Of a DNA stretch of 64,000 bases, positions 37,064 to 49,720 are shown in pieces. Under the pieces are notes generated by a model that saw only the letters and a program-made list of their open reading frames with translations, was not told the origin of the DNA and did no database searches. This stretch comes from Aliivibrio sifiae. GTDB lineage: Bacteria; Pseudomonadota; Gammaproteobacteria; Enterobacterales; Vibrionaceae. Numbering within the stretch: position 1 is the first letter of the stretch; the number at the start of each line of letters is the position of its first letter. The translations under genes were made by a program, and so were the position numbers. Location: contig NZ_MSCO01000001.1 in NCBI RefSeq assembly GCF_002954705.1, positions 958,939-1,022,938 of the forward strand, given 5' to 3'.

Positions 37064-37127
37064 TCTTTCGGGAGGATATGCATATCCGGGAAGGCAATTA
37101 GAATTTCCTTCCGATGAATACAATTTC

Positions 37128-37164
37128 AAACCCTCGGAAGGTAAAACTTCTGAGGGTTTTTTCG
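37128..37164 (+). promoter_or_regulatory. his attenuator terminator
   Basis: 13-bp stem AAACCCTCGGAAG with CTTCTGAGGGTTT (one G-T pair), 6-nt loop, then T residues. CCTTCCG at 37107-37113 can instead pair with CGGAAGG at 37135-37141, which would be the competing antiterminator. Confidence 0.9.
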
Positions 37165-37234
37165 TTTTATGACCAAAATTAAGTAATAAATAGTTACCAC
37201 AAAATTAGAATTACATTTTTACAAGGAAGAGATT

Positions 37235-38131
37235 ATGTCAGCACAACGTTTACGCATCGCGATTCAAAAGAAAGGCCGTTTATCTAAAGAGTGCCAAGAA
37301 CTATTTAAGCGCTGCGGCATGAAATTTAATATTTCAGGTGAGCGATTAGTGGTTCATTCTGAAAACATGCCAATTGATTTATTATTAGTTCGTGATGACG
37401 ATATTCCAAGTTTAATCATGGATGGTGTGGTTGATTTAGGTGTGATTGGTGAAAATGAATTAGAAGAAGTGCGTTTAGAGCGTAAAGCATTAGGTGAGCC
37501 TTCAGCATTCACTACGCTACGTCGTTTAGATTTTGGTGGTTGTCGTCTATCTATCGCTATCGATAAAGATGAAACGTACAACGGCCCACAAGATCTCGCT
37601 GGTAAGCGTATTGCAACGACTTACCCTCGACTGCTTAAAAGCTATATGGACGAACAAGGCATTCCATTCTCTACCTGTATTCTGAACGGCTCTGTTGAAG
37701 TTGCTCCTCGCGCAGGTCTTTCTGATGCGATTGCTGATTTAGTTTCAACTGGCGCAACGCTAGAAGCCAATGGCTTAAAAGAAGCAGAAGTTATTTTCCG
37801 CTCTAAAGCAACGCTAATTCAACGTCAAGGTGAGTTCGATGCAGATAAAGCTGCGTTAATTGAAAAGCTACTGACACGCATGCAAGGCTGCATTCAGGCT
37901 AAAGAATCTAAATACATCATGCTACACGCACCAACAGATAAATTAGAAGCGATTAAATCACTACTTCCAGGAGCAGAAGATCCAACAGTACTTCCTCTAT
38001 CAAGTGATGGTGCAAAAGTAGCGGTTCACCTAGTAAGTACCGAAAATCTATTCTGGGAAACAATGGAGCAGCTAAAAGCACTGGGTGCGAGTTCTATTCT
38101 TGTATTGCCAATTGAGAAGATGATGGAGTAA
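37235..38131 (+). CDS. hisG: ATP phosphoribosyltransferase
   Basis: First step of histidine synthesis: ATP plus PRPP gives phosphoribosyl-ATP. Long-form HisG of 298 residues with the C-terminal ACT-like domain that binds histidine for feedback. Typical motifs are [41 protein letters not shown]. First structural gene of the operon, with AAGGAAGAG before the ATG and 5 bp before hisD. Confidence 0.98.
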   Translation: MSAQRLRIAIQKKGRLSKECQELFKRCGMKFNISGERLVVHSENMPIDLLLVRDDDIPSLIMDGVVDLGVIGENELEEVRLERKALGEPSAFTTLRRLDFGGCRLSIAIDKDETYNGPQDLAGKRIATTYPRLLKSYMDEQGIPFSTCILNGSVEVAPRAGLSDAIADLVSTGATLEANGLKEAEVIFRSKATLIQRQGEFDADKAALIEKLLTRMQGCIQAKESKYIMLHAPTDKLEAIKSLLPGAEDPTVLPLSSDGAKVAVHLVSTENLFWETMEQLKALGASSILVLPIEKMME

Positions 38132-38136
38132 CCATT

Positions 38137-39456
38137 ATGAAAACTCTAGTTTGGCAATCACTCAGTGACTCACAACAAGATACCGTATTACAACGTCCTG
38201 CTATTAGCGAAGGCGCAAATATTACCGCAGCGGTAACTAGTGTGATTAATACCGTTAAACAAGACGGTGATGCTGGTGTATTAGCGTTGACTGAAAAGTT
38301 TGATGGTGTGAAACCAGAATCAATTCGTGTATCTAAATCAGAGATTGATGCCGCAAGTGAACGTTTATCTGAAGAGATGAAAGCGGCGCTACAACAAGCG
38401 TACAGTAATATCTCTAAGTTTCACAAAGCACAAAAGCCACAACCAATAAAAGTAGAAACTCAACCGGGCGTGGTGTGTGAACAAATCACCATGCCGATCA
38501 ACAAAGTCGGTTTGTATATTCCAGGGGGCAGTGCGCCATTACCCTCAACGGTATTAATGTTAGGTATTCCGGCACAAATTGCAGGTTGTCAAAAAGTAGT
38601 GTTATGTTCGCCTCCACCTATTGCTGATGAAATTTTGTATGTCGCTAAATTGTGTAAGATTGACGAAGTATACAATATTGGCGGCGCTCAAGCGGTTGCC
38701 GCTATGGCGTATGGTACAAAATCGGTGTCTAAAGTCGATAAGATCTTTGGTCCTGGTAATGCATACGTAACTGAAGCCAAACGTCAGGTATCCAATGATT
38801 TTCGTGGTGCTGCGATAGATATGCCAGCTGGTCCATCTGAGGTTTTGGTTATTGCGGATGAGACAGCAGAGCCTGATTTCATTGCTGCGGATCTTCTAAG
38901 CCAAGCAGAACACGGTCCAGATTCTCAAGTGGTTCTTGTTACGCCATCGCCGATCATTGCAGATCAAGTAGCCGATGCAATCGATAAACAATTAAAAGAG
39001 TTATCTCGTTCTGATATTGCACGTAAAGCGCTAGGCTCCAGCTTGTTGATCATTGCAGAATCTCTTACTCAGTGCGTATCAATTTCAAACTTCTATGGTC
39101 CTGAGCACTTAATTGTTCAAACGAAAAATCCACGAGAGTTGCTGCCGTTATTAGACAATGCAGGCTCTATTTTCTTAGGTAATTACTCGCCAGAGTCTGC
39201 TGGGGATTACGCTTCAGGCACCAATCACGTATTACCAACCTATGGATATACAAAAACCTACTCAAGTTTAGGTTTGGCTGATTTTTCGAAGCGCATGACA
39301 GTGCAAGAATTAACAGCAGATGGTTTGAAAGGTTTAGCTCCGACAGTGGTGACAATGGCAGATGCAGAAGGGCTTGATGCTCACAAACGAGCGGTTACAA
39401 TCAGAATTGAAAAGTTAGCTAAGTTAGAAGCTAATCAGCTAGATACGAATCAATAG
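38137..39456 (+). CDS. hisD: Histidinol dehydrogenase
   Basis: Zinc-dependent NAD oxidation of histidinol to histidine, the last two steps of the pathway. Motifs include [45 protein letters not shown] and [10 protein letters not shown]; the metal-binding QAEHGPDSQ and [10 protein letters not shown] are intact. 439 residues, family length. Six bp separate it from hisC. Confidence 0.98.
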   Translation: MKTLVWQSLSDSQQDTVLQRPAISEGANITAAVTSVINTVKQDGDAGVLALTEKFDGVKPESIRVSKSEIDAASERLSEEMKAALQQAYSNISKFHKAQKPQPIKVETQPGVVCEQITMPINKVGLYIPGGSAPLPSTVLMLGIPAQIAGCQKVVLCSPPPIADEILYVAKLCKIDEVYNIGGAQAVAAMAYGTKSVSKVDKIFGPGNAYVTEAKRQVSNDFRGAAIDMPAGPSEVLVIADETAEPDFIAADLLSQAEHGPDSQVVLVTPSPIIADQVADAIDKQLKELSRSDIARKALGSSLLIIAESLTQCVSISNFYGPEHLIVQTKNPRELLPLLDNAGSIFLGNYSPESAGDYASGTNHVLPTYGYTKTYSSLGLADFSKRMTVQELTADGLKGLAPTVVTMADAEGLDAHKRAVTIRIEKLAKLEANQLDTNQ

Positions 39457-40505
<1,049 letters not shown>

Positions 40506-40506
<1 letters not shown>

Positions 40507-40667
40507 TACCAATCGTAGTAAATAACTGATCATCCTAGCTAGTTAAAATACTCGATAACTGCGTTAAAATTTTTGATTGTAGAATAACTACTTATCGAAA
40601 AATTTTGCCTTGTTCTCAAGCATTTTTCCTTCGCTATTACTGCTCATTTACTTACTGTGATTGGTAT
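40506..40667. repeat. Complete MITE-like element between hisC and hisB
   Basis: About 162 bp bounded by ATACCAATC and GATTGGTAT, with imperfect terminal inverted repeats of about 27 bp and inner arms (around TTAAAATTTTTGATT and CGAAAAATTTT) that let nearly the whole element fold back. It contains no gene. It starts at the last base of the hisC stop codon and lies wholly inside the his transcript. A half copy is at 5950-5992. Confidence 0.85.
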
Positions 40668-40742
40668 ATTTTATCCCCAAGCTTAGGAATAAGGGCTTGG
40701 AGATATCAATAATAGAATTAGAAAAATTAAAAGGAAGTTCCT

Positions 40743-41816
40743 GTGAGCAAACAACAAAAGATTTTATTTATTGACCGTGATGGCACCTTAATTATTGAGC
40801 CGCCTGTTGATTTTCAAGTAGACCGTTTAGATAAACTAAAATTTGAACCTCTGGTTATTCCATCTCTGCTTTCTCTTCAAGATGCGGGTTACCGTTTAGT
40901 GATGGTGACAAACCAAGACGGTTTAGGTACAGATAGTTACCCACAAGCTGAGTTTGATGCACCACACAATATGATGATGGAGTTTTTTGAATCTCAAGGC
41001 GTGAAGTTTGATGATGTTCTTATCTGTCCTCACTTTGAAGAAGACAACTGCTCATGCCGCAAACCTAAATTGGGTATGGTAAAAGAGTATCTTCAAGGCG
41101 GAAAAGTCGATTTTCAACACTCAGTAGTGATTGGTGATCGTCAAACGGATCTTCAACTAGCTGAGAACATGGCAATCCGCGGTATTCAATACCATCCAGA
41201 AACAATGAATTGGCCTGCGATCTTAAAAGATCTGACCGTAAATGCCCGTACGGCAGAAGTGATCCGTACAACCAAAGAAACAGATATTAAAGTGTTTGTG
41301 AATTTGGATGAGCAGGGCGGAAATGAGATCACTACGGGTCTTGGTTTCTTTGATCACATGCTTGATCAAATTGCTACGCACGGCGGCTTCCAAATGAAGA
41401 TCAATGTAGAGGGCGACTTACACATTGATGATCACCACACTATTGAAGATACCGCTCTAGCACTAGGTGAAGCGTTAAAAGAAGCCTTGGGTGATAAGCG
41501 TGGTATTGGTCGTTTTGGGTTTACCCTACCAATGGATGAGTGTTTAGCGCAATGTGCTCTGGATTTATCTGGCCGTCCATATCTGAAATTTGATGCTGAA
41601 TTTAGCCGTGATCAAGTGGGTGACTTATCAACAGAGATGGTGGTTCACTTCTTCCGCTCGCTAACAGATACGCTTGCTTGTACCTTACACCTTTCTTCTG
41701 CTGGGCAGAATGATCACCACATTATTGAGAGCCTATTTAAAGCGTTTGGTCGTACTTTACGTCAAGCGATTAAAGTGGAAGGTAATGAACTGCCAAGCTC
41801 AAAAGGCGTATTGTAG
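40743..41816 (+). CDS. hisB: Bifunctional histidinol-phosphatase / imidazoleglycerol-phosphate dehydratase
   Basis: An N-terminal HAD phosphatase ([11 protein letters not shown] at the start, zinc loop [14 protein letters not shown] near 100-113) is fused to the IGPD domain ([48 protein letters not shown]). It catalyses the dehydration and dephosphorylation steps. The start codon is GTG with AAAAGGAAG upstream. The fusion is typical of gammaproteobacteria. Because the MITE-like element lies just before it, hisB must be reached by read-through of that hairpin or from a promoter within it. Confidence 0.98.
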   Translation: MSKQQKILFIDRDGTLIIEPPVDFQVDRLDKLKFEPLVIPSLLSLQDAGYRLVMVTNQDGLGTDSYPQAEFDAPHNMMMEFFESQGVKFDDVLICPHFEEDNCSCRKPKLGMVKEYLQGGKVDFQHSVVIGDRQTDLQLAENMAIRGIQYHPETMNWPAILKDLTVNARTAEVIRTTKETDIKVFVNLDEQGGNEITTGLGFFDHMLDQIATHGGFQMKINVEGDLHIDDHHTIEDTALALGEALKEALGDKRGIGRFGFTLPMDECLAQCALDLSGRPYLKFDAEFSRDQVGDLSTEMVVHFFRSLTDTLACTLHLSSAGQNDHHIIESLFKAFGRTLRQAIKVEGNELPSSKGVL

Positions 41817-41824
41817 GAGTGACT

Positions 41825-42439
41825 ATGACAAATCAAAACGTCGTTATTATTGATACTGGTTGCTCCAACGTATCATCTGTGAGGTTTGCGATTGAGCGTT
41901 TAGGTTATACCGTTACGATAAGTAAAGATCCTCAAGTGGTATTAGCGGCAGATAAGCTGTTTTTACCAGGCGTTGGTACAGCAAGTGAAGCGATGAAAAA
42001 CTTGGCTGAACGTGATCTTATCGAACTGGTTAAACAAGTTGAAAAACCACTACTAGGTATCTGTCTAGGAATGCAGCTACTTGGGAAACTTTCTGAAGAG
42101 AAAGGCCAAAAAGCGGATCAAATTGTGGATTGCTTAGGTTTGTGCAACGGCGAAGTTTGTAAGCTTCAAACCGGTGATTTACCACTGCCTCACATGGGCT
42201 GGAATACGATTAAGCCTGTCGATGGCAACCCGCTGTTTAAAGACATTCCAGAGAACAGTTACTTTTACTTTGTACACAGCTTTGGCATGCAAGTAGGTGA
42301 TTACACCATTGCATCGTGTGACTATGGACAACCGTTTACCGCAGCGTTACAAGCGGGTAATTATTACGGTGTTCAGTTTCATCCAGAGCGCTCAAGTAAA
42401 GTGGGTTCAAAGCTTATTCAGAACTTTTTGGAGCTATAA
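41825..42439 (+). CDS. hisH: Imidazole glycerol phosphate synthase glutaminase subunit
   Basis: Supplies ammonia from glutamine to HisF. Class I amidotransferase with nucleophile Cys in [11 protein letters not shown] and His/Glu in VQFHPERSS. The start is placed at the ATG at 41825 ([10 protein letters not shown]), which has AGGAG 5 nt upstream; an in-frame GTG at 41819 is less likely. 204 residues. It is separated from hisA by an 84-114 bp gap containing an interlocked inverted repeat. Confidence 0.96.
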   Translation: MTNQNVVIIDTGCSNVSSVRFAIERLGYTVTISKDPQVVLAADKLFLPGVGTASEAMKNLAERDLIELVKQVEKPLLGICLGMQLLGKLSEEKGQKADQIVDCLGLCNGEVCKLQTGDLPLPHMGWNTIKPVDGNPLFKDIPENSYFYFVHSFGMQVGDYTIASCDYGQPFTAALQAGNYYGVQFHPERSSKVGSKLIQNFLEL

Positions 42440-42443
42440 GGGC

Positions 42444-44042
<1,599 letters not shown>

Positions 44043-44046
<4 letters not shown>

Positions 44047-44663
44047 GCCAACAAGAATTAGCAACACGTATTGATTGGGAGAAAGTGGACGGTTTAGTTC
44101 CTGCTATTATTCAAGATTTTGGTTCGAGCCAAGTATTGATGATGGGTTACATGAACCAAGAAGCTCTTGCGAAAACATTAGAAACAGAGAAAGTTACTTT
44201 TTTTTCTCGCACTAAAAATCGTTTATGGACTAAGGGTGAGGAATCAGGCAACAGTTTAAATCTGGTGAATGTTTCTTTAGATTGCGATAACGATACTTTG
44301 CTTATTAAAGTCAATCCTGTTGGACCAACTTGTCACACTGGAACAACCACCTGTTGGGACGGTGATAAAACTGAAGAAACACAATTGGTGTGGCTTCATC
44401 AGTTGGAACAGCTACTTGCCGAGCGTAAGAATGCTGATCCTGACTCATCTTACACAGCAAGTCTCTATGCCCGTGGCACCAAGCGTATTTCGCAAAAAGT
44501 TGGCGAAGAAGGCGTTGAAGTCGCGCTTGCAGCGACGTCGGGTGACAAGGCGGAGCTAGTGTGTGAATCAGCCGATTTGATGTATCACCTATTTGTTCTG
44601 CTTCAAGATCAAGGCCTATCGTTCGATGATGTGATTAATAAACTGAAAGAACGTCATAAATAA
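44043..44663 (+). CDS. hisI: Bifunctional phosphoribosyl-AMP cyclohydrolase / phosphoribosyl-ATP pyrophosphatase
   Basis: Second and third steps of the pathway in one chain (HisIE). The N half has the cyclohydrolase motifs [28 protein letters not shown] and [10 protein letters not shown] with the zinc cysteines ([12 protein letters not shown]); the C half is a helical pyrophosphatase with [20 protein letters not shown] and [10 protein letters not shown]. 206 residues. Last gene of the operon, directly before a terminator. Confidence 0.97.
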
Positions 44664-44689
44664 GCCTCTTTAATTACAAATAAGAACTC

Positions 44690-44717
44690 AACGCCGATCA
44701 TCTGATCGGCGTTTTTA
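44690..44717 (+). terminator. his operon terminator
   Basis: Perfect 10-bp stem AACGCCGATC with GATCGGCGTT, 4-nt loop, then T5. Confidence 0.92.
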
Positions 44718-44771
44718 TTGGAATTGAGATACCATCCTCGCTATACTCTGCGCTCAATTTTAGGAGCGCCA

Positions 44772-45458
44772 ATGTTCGATATCCTTTATAAGAATTCAGA
44801 TTTTCTTGTTATAAATAAGCACCCAAACATCAGTGTTCATAAAGACGATGGTGAAACCTCATTATTGATTGAACTCGCTAAAGTTACTGGTGATAAGCAG
44901 CTTTATTTAATCCATCGTTTAGACAAAATGACATCAGGCTTATTGTTGATTGGCCGAAACCAGTCTGCTGCCAGTGAATTATCACAGTTGTTTGCTAAGC
45001 GTTTAGTTGAGAAATACTACCTCGCTATTGGGGATAAAAAGCCTAAGAAAAAACAAGGTCTGGTTATTGGCGATATGGAACGTTCACGTAGAGCGTCATG
45101 GAAGCTCATTAACAGCAAAGAAAACCCTGCGATTACTCAGTTTTTCTCAACGGCGGCCTATAATGGTAATCGTTTATTTTTATGTAAACCACATACTGGG
45201 AAAACTCATCAAATTCGAGTTGCATTAAAAAGTGTCGGCTCGGGCATTTTAGGCGATTCAATTTACAGCTCATCTAAAGCAGATCGCGGTTACCTCCACG
45301 CTTATGCTTTACGTTTTACCTATCAAGACCAAGCATTTGAATTTGTTGAAGCACCAAAGCATGGTGAAGAGTGGCAAGATGAGACCATTCAAGCAGGATT
45401 ATCGCAGTGGCAAACACCGTGGACATTAACTTGGCCAGAGATTAAGAAGAAATCATGA
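44772..45458 (+). CDS. RluA-family RNA pseudouridine synthase
   Basis: Converts uridine to pseudouridine in an RNA whose identity is not known from sequence. The catalytic motif HRLDKMTSGLLLI carries the active aspartate, and PHTGKTHQIRVAL and GYLHAYALRF complete the family pattern. The start is set at the ATG at 44772, with TAGGAG 6 nt upstream, giving 228 residues and the usual FDILYKNSDFLVINKHP opening; the frame is open 54 bp further upstream. No S4 domain is present. It overlaps the methyltransferase gene by 4 bp, suggesting a joint RNA-modification unit. Confidence 0.92.
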   Translation: MFDILYKNSDFLVINKHPNISVHKDDGETSLLIELAKVTGDKQLYLIHRLDKMTSGLLLIGRNQSAASELSQLFAKRLVEKYYLAIGDKKPKKKQGLVIGDMERSRRASWKLINSKENPAITQFFSTAAYNGNRLFLCKPHTGKTHQIRVALKSVGSGILGDSIYSSSKADRGYLHAYALRFTYQDQAFEFVEAPKHGEEWQDETIQAGLSQWQTPWTLTWPEIKKKS

Positions 45459-46420
45459 AGATAGAAGCATTAGATACCTTATTTACTCATTTAGAAACGC
45501 AATTAACTACCTCACAGAATGAGCTACGCCGTTTATTCCATGGTCGAGGTCAGTGTTTTGAAGGATTAGAACAACTCACTGTTGATTGGCTTCAAGGTCA
45601 AGATTCTCAAGAACAGGGCTCTCAAGGTCAATTGGTTGTAGCGCTATTTAAAGAGCAAGATCCTGCTTTTGTTGAAGCTCTAGAATCAAAGTTGAACGCG
45701 TTTACCGGTTCAGATACATGGAAAAACGCTAAAGGCGAAGCGATTTTATTGCAACATCGTTATCAAGAGCTAGCACCAACTCAAGTGGTGTGGGGCAGTG
45801 AAGAAACCTTCCCTGTTGCTGTAGAGAACGGATTAAAATATCAACTAGAACTGAAAAAGAATCAGAACATGGGGCTATTTTTAGATATGCGCTATGGTCG
45901 AAAATGGGTTCAAGCACACAGTGAAGGTAAATCGGTATTAAACCTATTTGCGTATACGTGTGGTTTTTCAGTTGCCGCTATTGCCGGTGGTGCGACTCAA
46001 GTTGTTAATTTAGATATGGCGAAAGGGCCGCTGAGCCGTGGTCGTGATAATCACCGTTTAAATGAGCATGATCTGTCTAAAGTTAAATTCTTGGGACATG
46101 ATATATTTAAGTCGTGGGGTAAGATTAAGAAATTAGGCTTATACGATTTGATCATTATTGATCCGCCAAGTTTTCAAAAAGGCAGTTTTGCATTGACGAA
46201 AGATTACCAAAAGATCTTGCGTCGTTTACCTGATTTATTAAGTGAGACCGGCGAAGTGTTAGCTTGTGTGAATTCACCTGCAGTATCTACTGATTTCTTA
46301 ATTGATGGTATGGCTGAAGAAGCGCCAGAGCTGAAGTTTGTAGAGCGTTTAGATAACCCGCCAGAGTTTGCTGATATTAATCCAGAAAGCGGCTTAAAAG
46401 TGATGCGCTTTACTCGCTAA
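45455..46420 (+). CDS. Class I SAM-dependent methyltransferase, RlmI/RlmK-like catalytic domain
   Basis: Probable nucleic-acid methyltransferase. The SAM-binding region is clear (GLFLDMRYGRKWV, VLNLFAYTCGFSVAAIAGGA, VNLDMAKG) with the catalytic loop IIIDPPSFQKG. It resembles the catalytic part of the 23S rRNA cytosine methyltransferase RlmI but lacks the N-terminal PUA domain. 321 residues. It overlaps the pseudouridine synthase gene by 4 bp. The substrate is not established. Confidence 0.88.
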   Translation: MKIEALDTLFTHLETQLTTSQNELRRLFHGRGQCFEGLEQLTVDWLQGQDSQEQGSQGQLVVALFKEQDPAFVEALESKLNAFTGSDTWKNAKGEAILLQHRYQELAPTQVVWGSEETFPVAVENGLKYQLELKKNQNMGLFLDMRYGRKWVQAHSEGKSVLNLFAYTCGFSVAAIAGGATQVVNLDMAKGPLSRGRDNHRLNEHDLSKVKFLGHDIFKSWGKIKKLGLYDLIIIDPPSFQKGSFALTKDYQKILRRLPDLLSETGEVLACVNSPAVSTDFLIDGMAEEAPELKFVERLDNPPEFADINPESGLKVMRFTR

Positions 46421-46435
46421 GCTGAAGTTTTATAT

Positions 46436-46466
46436 AAAAAAGCCCCCTTGCGATAAGGGGGTTTTT
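46436..46466. terminator. Bidirectional terminator between methyltransferase and ABC permease genes
   Basis: CCCCCTT pairs with AAGGGGG around a 5-nt loop, flanked by an A run on one side and a T run on the other, between convergent genes. Confidence 0.88.
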
Positions 46467-46467
46467 A

Positions 46468-48204
46468 TTAATCATCAAACAGTAAAGTAATGGCAATTCC
46501 CATAAGAATAAGTCCAAAAATGGGTCCTAAAACACCCAAAGGAGCTCTCTCTATATAAGGGAGGTTTTCTGCTATCATTAATCCCCATTCTGATTCTGGT
46601 GGTTTTGCACCTAATCCAATAAAGCTCAAAGAGGTTAGGCTCAATGTAATTACGGGCAACTTTAATAGAGTATGCCTTAATAACGGAGGCAGGACATAAG
46701 GTAATAAGTAGAAGCGGAAAATCTTGAACTTATTTGTGCCCCAAGTAGGCGCTAAATGAGTATATGGTTGGGCTTTAGCTTCAGAAATTAAGCTTGAGCA
46801 ATGTGCAGCCAGTGGTGCCCATGACACTAAAACAATAGCGATGAGTGCACTGTTCGCATTCATACCTGAAATACCTGCGACTAATAAACCAGCCACGATA
46901 TACGGCACCCCTTTAGTGACTTCAATAAGTCCTTGAGTCCATCGCGTATTAAACCCCATTAAAATGCCAGTTAATAAGCTGAGAAATGTAGCTAAAATTC
47001 CAGCTTGAAACGTTGATATCATGCCCGCGCCTATTCGAGCTAATAAATCGCGACCTATACCATCTGCTCCCAATGGGATGTGTATGTTAGGGGAGGCTAA
47101 ACGAGAAAATTGACTTGAGTAAGAGTCTCTAAATAGTGCCCAAACCGCAATCAGTAATAAAAATGATAAAATACTAAATGCGATCATTCGCTTTGGTGCA
47201 CTTTTAGTCAATTGGAATGATGAATGACTACTAATTAATTTCCCACTTTTAACGCTATGGCCTAATATTAACTGCTGTAATAGAAGCCCAAAACTACTGA
47301 TCATAATAGATAAAAACAGTAGTACTAATAAGCCGCCCTGAAGAATGGGTAGATCTTGTGCCTTTGCTGCACTAAGAATTAGCCGTCCAATTCCCGGAAT
47401 CGAAAAAATTTGTTCTACTGCAACCGCTCCGCCGGTGATCCCTATGATAATCATTGAAATTTGAGGGATTAGACTACTGAGTGCTTTTTTAAGAGCAAAA
47501 CGGGTTATTTGGTTTGTGTGTACATTCGCACTTAACCAAGTTGTTATCCAGGGTTCATTAAACACACGGAGTAGGCTGTCGTGTAATAAGCGGCTGAATA
47601 ACCCACTTGCAGGTAAAGCAAGAGCTAAACTTGGTAACCAAATGTTTTGCCAACTTTGCCAACCATAAGGCGGGAACCAACCAAGCCAAATAGAAAAAAA
47701 TAGAATCAGTAAAGAAGCAATAACATATTCAGGCAATGATATAAAAACAATGCTTAAAGAGTGGTGGTTGCTTTTTAGTGTTCCTTTTTTCCAATGGCTT
47801 AACAGCCTCATTAAAGCCATACTGCAAAGTATAAACGTCAACACTAATGCAGTAGACATTAAAAATAGAGAGGTAGATAGTGCCTGATGAATAGCAGAAG
47901 TTACGGAAGAACCGTCTATCCAAGAGACCCCTAAATCCCCTTTTATTAATCCGGAAAACCAATCAATTAACCGTTCAAATGCACTCCGATGAAGTTGGAG
48001 ATCCGTTCGTACAGCTTGTAAAGATTCAGCCGTTAACAGCTGCTGTTGTCCAGAGCGTGCTCTTAAGATAGATTGACTTGGATCTATACCCGCAATTTCA
48101 GGTATTAAACCAACTAAAATCACTACCGCAGTAAGTGAGATTAGTCGGGATAACCATGGGGTTAATATAGATAATGCTGGACGTATTGTTGAAACAGAAA
48201 ACAT
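46468..48204 (-). CDS. Fused DppB-DppC-type ABC permease
   Basis: Inner-membrane channel of a peptide/nickel-type (Dpp/Nik/Opp) ABC importer. Both permeases are in one 578-residue chain: the N half is DppB-like (about 1-310, GLIKGDLGVSW, GGAVAVEQIFSIPGIGRL), the C half DppC-like (about 330-578, HIPLGADGIGRDLLARI, LTSLSFIGLGAKPPESEWGLMI). Normally these are separate 300-residue subunits, so a single chain should act as the whole membrane dimer. There is no internal stop or restart. It is last in a four-gene operon, 5 bp after the binding-protein gene. The substrate is unknown; the Zur-like upstream site hints at a metal chelate. Confidence 0.92.
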   Translation of the reverse strand: MFSVSTIRPALSILTPWLSRLISLTAVVILVGLIPEIAGIDPSQSILRARSGQQQLLTAESLQAVRTDLQLHRSAFERLIDWFSGLIKGDLGVSWIDGSSVTSAIHQALSTSLFLMSTALVLTFILCSMALMRLLSHWKKGTLKSNHHSLSIVFISLPEYVIASLLILFFSIWLGWFPPYGWQSWQNIWLPSLALALPASGLFSRLLHDSLLRVFNEPWITTWLSANVHTNQITRFALKKALSSLIPQISMIIIGITGGAVAVEQIFSIPGIGRLILSAAKAQDLPILQGGLLVLLFLSIMISSFGLLLQQLILGHSVKSGKLISSHSSFQLTKSAPKRMIAFSILSFLLLIAVWALFRDSYSSQFSRLASPNIHIPLGADGIGRDLLARIGAGMISTFQAGILATFLSLLTGILMGFNTRWTQGLIEVTKGVPYIVAGLLVAGISGMNANSALIAIVLVSWAPLAAHCSSLISEAKAQPYTHLAPTWGTNKFKIFRFYLLPYVLPPLLRHTLLKLPVITLSLTSLSFIGLGAKPPESEWGLMIAENLPYIERAPLGVLGPIFGLILMGIAITLLFDD

Positions 48205-48209
48205 TTACT

Positions 48210-49685
48210 TTAATTAACCTGCGTTTGTTGGTTAATTAAACGACGTTCACTAGGATCTCGGATTACATTCATCACTCTCTTGCTTTCGCCTTGGATTACA
48301 CGTTCATGTAATAAAGGAATAGCAGCAAAGTCGTTTAGTATTTTTTGTTCAGCATCAATAATGGCTTGCTGTCGTTTCGCCCCTAAAGATTGTAAATCGG
48401 CATGATAAAGCGCGCTATCAACGTCTTTTGAGCAGTAATGACCTAAGTTATATGAACCTTTACACCCAAAATCACTCATCATGTAAGCCACAGGGTCACC
48501 CGAATCAAGTACTGTTGCTCGAGAAAGAATAAAGGCATCAAATTTACCCGCTAAAGCATCATTTTCAATCTGAGCATACTCACGGATATCAAGCTTAACG
48601 TTAAAACCGACCGCTTCAAATTGCTGCTTTAAAAGTGCTGCGACTTCTGGAAGCTCGGCACGGTCAGTGAAAGTACCAATGACAATGGTTTCTCCGTTAG
48701 CTTTTAGGTTTTTATCTAAAAACGGTGCTTCTGGTCGAAGTGGTGCGGCCCAAGTCAGTGCTGGTCCAAATAAGCCTTGAGCGATATCTGCATGGTTTTC
48801 ATAAACCATTTCAACTATTTGTTGTTTATTGATAGCTGCTGCTGCGGTTTTACGTAGTGCGATTTGGCTGAAAACTTTTGATTTGTTATTTAAGTAGAGT
48901 GTATTTGTTCTTGGCATCGCTACTTCATAAAGTAATTCAGAATCAATTGTGGCTATTTGTGATACAGGAACGGCTTCAACAATATCTGCGGTACCTGTTC
49001 GCAGAGCGGCAGCACGAGAGAAGCCGTTTGGAACATATTCAACATTAACAGTATCTATTTGCGCTTTCTCACCCCAATAACCATCAAATCGATGGAGTTT
49101 AGCACTTGTACTGCCATTAATGTTTACTAGTTCAAATGGGCCAGTTCCCATCCCAGTAGGAATGACTTGTCCATTTTCTTTATAAGCACCTGAAGCTAGA
49201 ATCGCTAATTGAGGACTAGATAGACGGTTTGGTAAAAGTGGGTCGTTAAAAGTAGTACCAATCTCGACAGTAGAATCGTTTAGTGCTTTTATTTTTAAAT
49301 CAATACCATCAAGAATACGAGGTTTAGGCGCAGCTTCTAATGCTTTTTGTAAAGAGTTAGTGACTGCAAATGCATCTAATGTTGAACCATCATGAAAAGT
49401 AACACCTTGTCGAACAGTAAAACGCCAAGTAAGAGGATCAACTTGTTCCCATGCTGTTGCTAGCATTGGTTCGGCGTTAGATTGCGCATTTAAGTTTACT
49501 AGAGTTTCTGCTGTACTCCATCGAGATAACTTGAACGCATCATCAGATAAAGGGGATAGACCAGTCCTTTGTGGTTGCATCATGGCAATGTTAATTTCTG
49601 ATGTTGTATTTTCTTTATCAGCATCGACTTTAGCATCAAAACAGCCAGTCAAAGGTAGAGTCAATGCAAGCATGCAAGCATGCAA
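48210..49685 (-). CDS. ABC importer solute-binding lipoprotein (SBP family 5), start region frameshifted
   Basis: Periplasmic binding protein of the Dpp/Nik/Opp type (AWEQVDPLTWRFTVRQGVTFHDG, GTGPFELV, AALRTGTADIVEAVPVSQ). The coding frame is open from a TTG at 49685 and has its first ATG at 49673; either gives a very short signal before the lipobox LTGC with no positive charge. A better start is the ATG at 49711, 9 bp after the upstream gene's stop, encoding MRLYTIKLACMLA, a good lipoprotein signal, but it is out of frame because three copies of an 8-bp repeat lie at 49664-49687. Two copies would join it to this frame and give a 497-residue lipoprotein. The gene may therefore be switched off, phase-variable, or poorly translated. 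Confidence 0.82.
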   Translation of the reverse strand: MHACMLALTLPLTGCFDAKVDADKENTTSEINIAMMQPQRTGLSPLSDDAFKLSRWSTAETLVNLNAQSNAEPMLATAWEQVDPLTWRFTVRQGVTFHDGSTLDAFAVTNSLQKALEAAPKPRILDGIDLKIKALNDSTVEIGTTFNDPLLPNRLSSPQLAILASGAYKENGQVIPTGMGTGPFELVNINGSTSAKLHRFDGYWGEKAQIDTVNVEYVPNGFSRAAALRTGTADIVEAVPVSQIATIDSELLYEVAMPRTNTLYLNNKSKVFSQIALRKTAAAAINKQQIVEMVYENHADIAQGLFGPALTWAAPLRPEAPFLDKNLKANGETIVIGTFTDRAELPEVAALLKQQFEAVGFNVKLDIREYAQIENDALAGKFDAFILSRATVLDSGDPVAYMMSDFGCKGSYNLGHYCSKDVDSALYHADLQSLGAKRQQAIIDAEQKILNDFAAIPLLHERVIQGESKRVMNVIRDPSERRLINQQTQVN

Positions 49686-49687
49686 GC
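49664..49687. repeat. Three perfect 8-bp tandem repeats in a signal-peptide region
   Basis: ATGCAAGC three times on the plus strand (GCTTGCAT on the coding strand). The unit is not a multiple of three, so each gain or loss changes frame between the ATG at 49711 and the binding-protein coding region. Two or five copies put them in frame; the three present give a stop after 16 codons. Confidence 0.9.
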
Positions 49688-49720
49688 TAGCTTTATTGTA
49701 TAGAGACGCATAATGATGTT

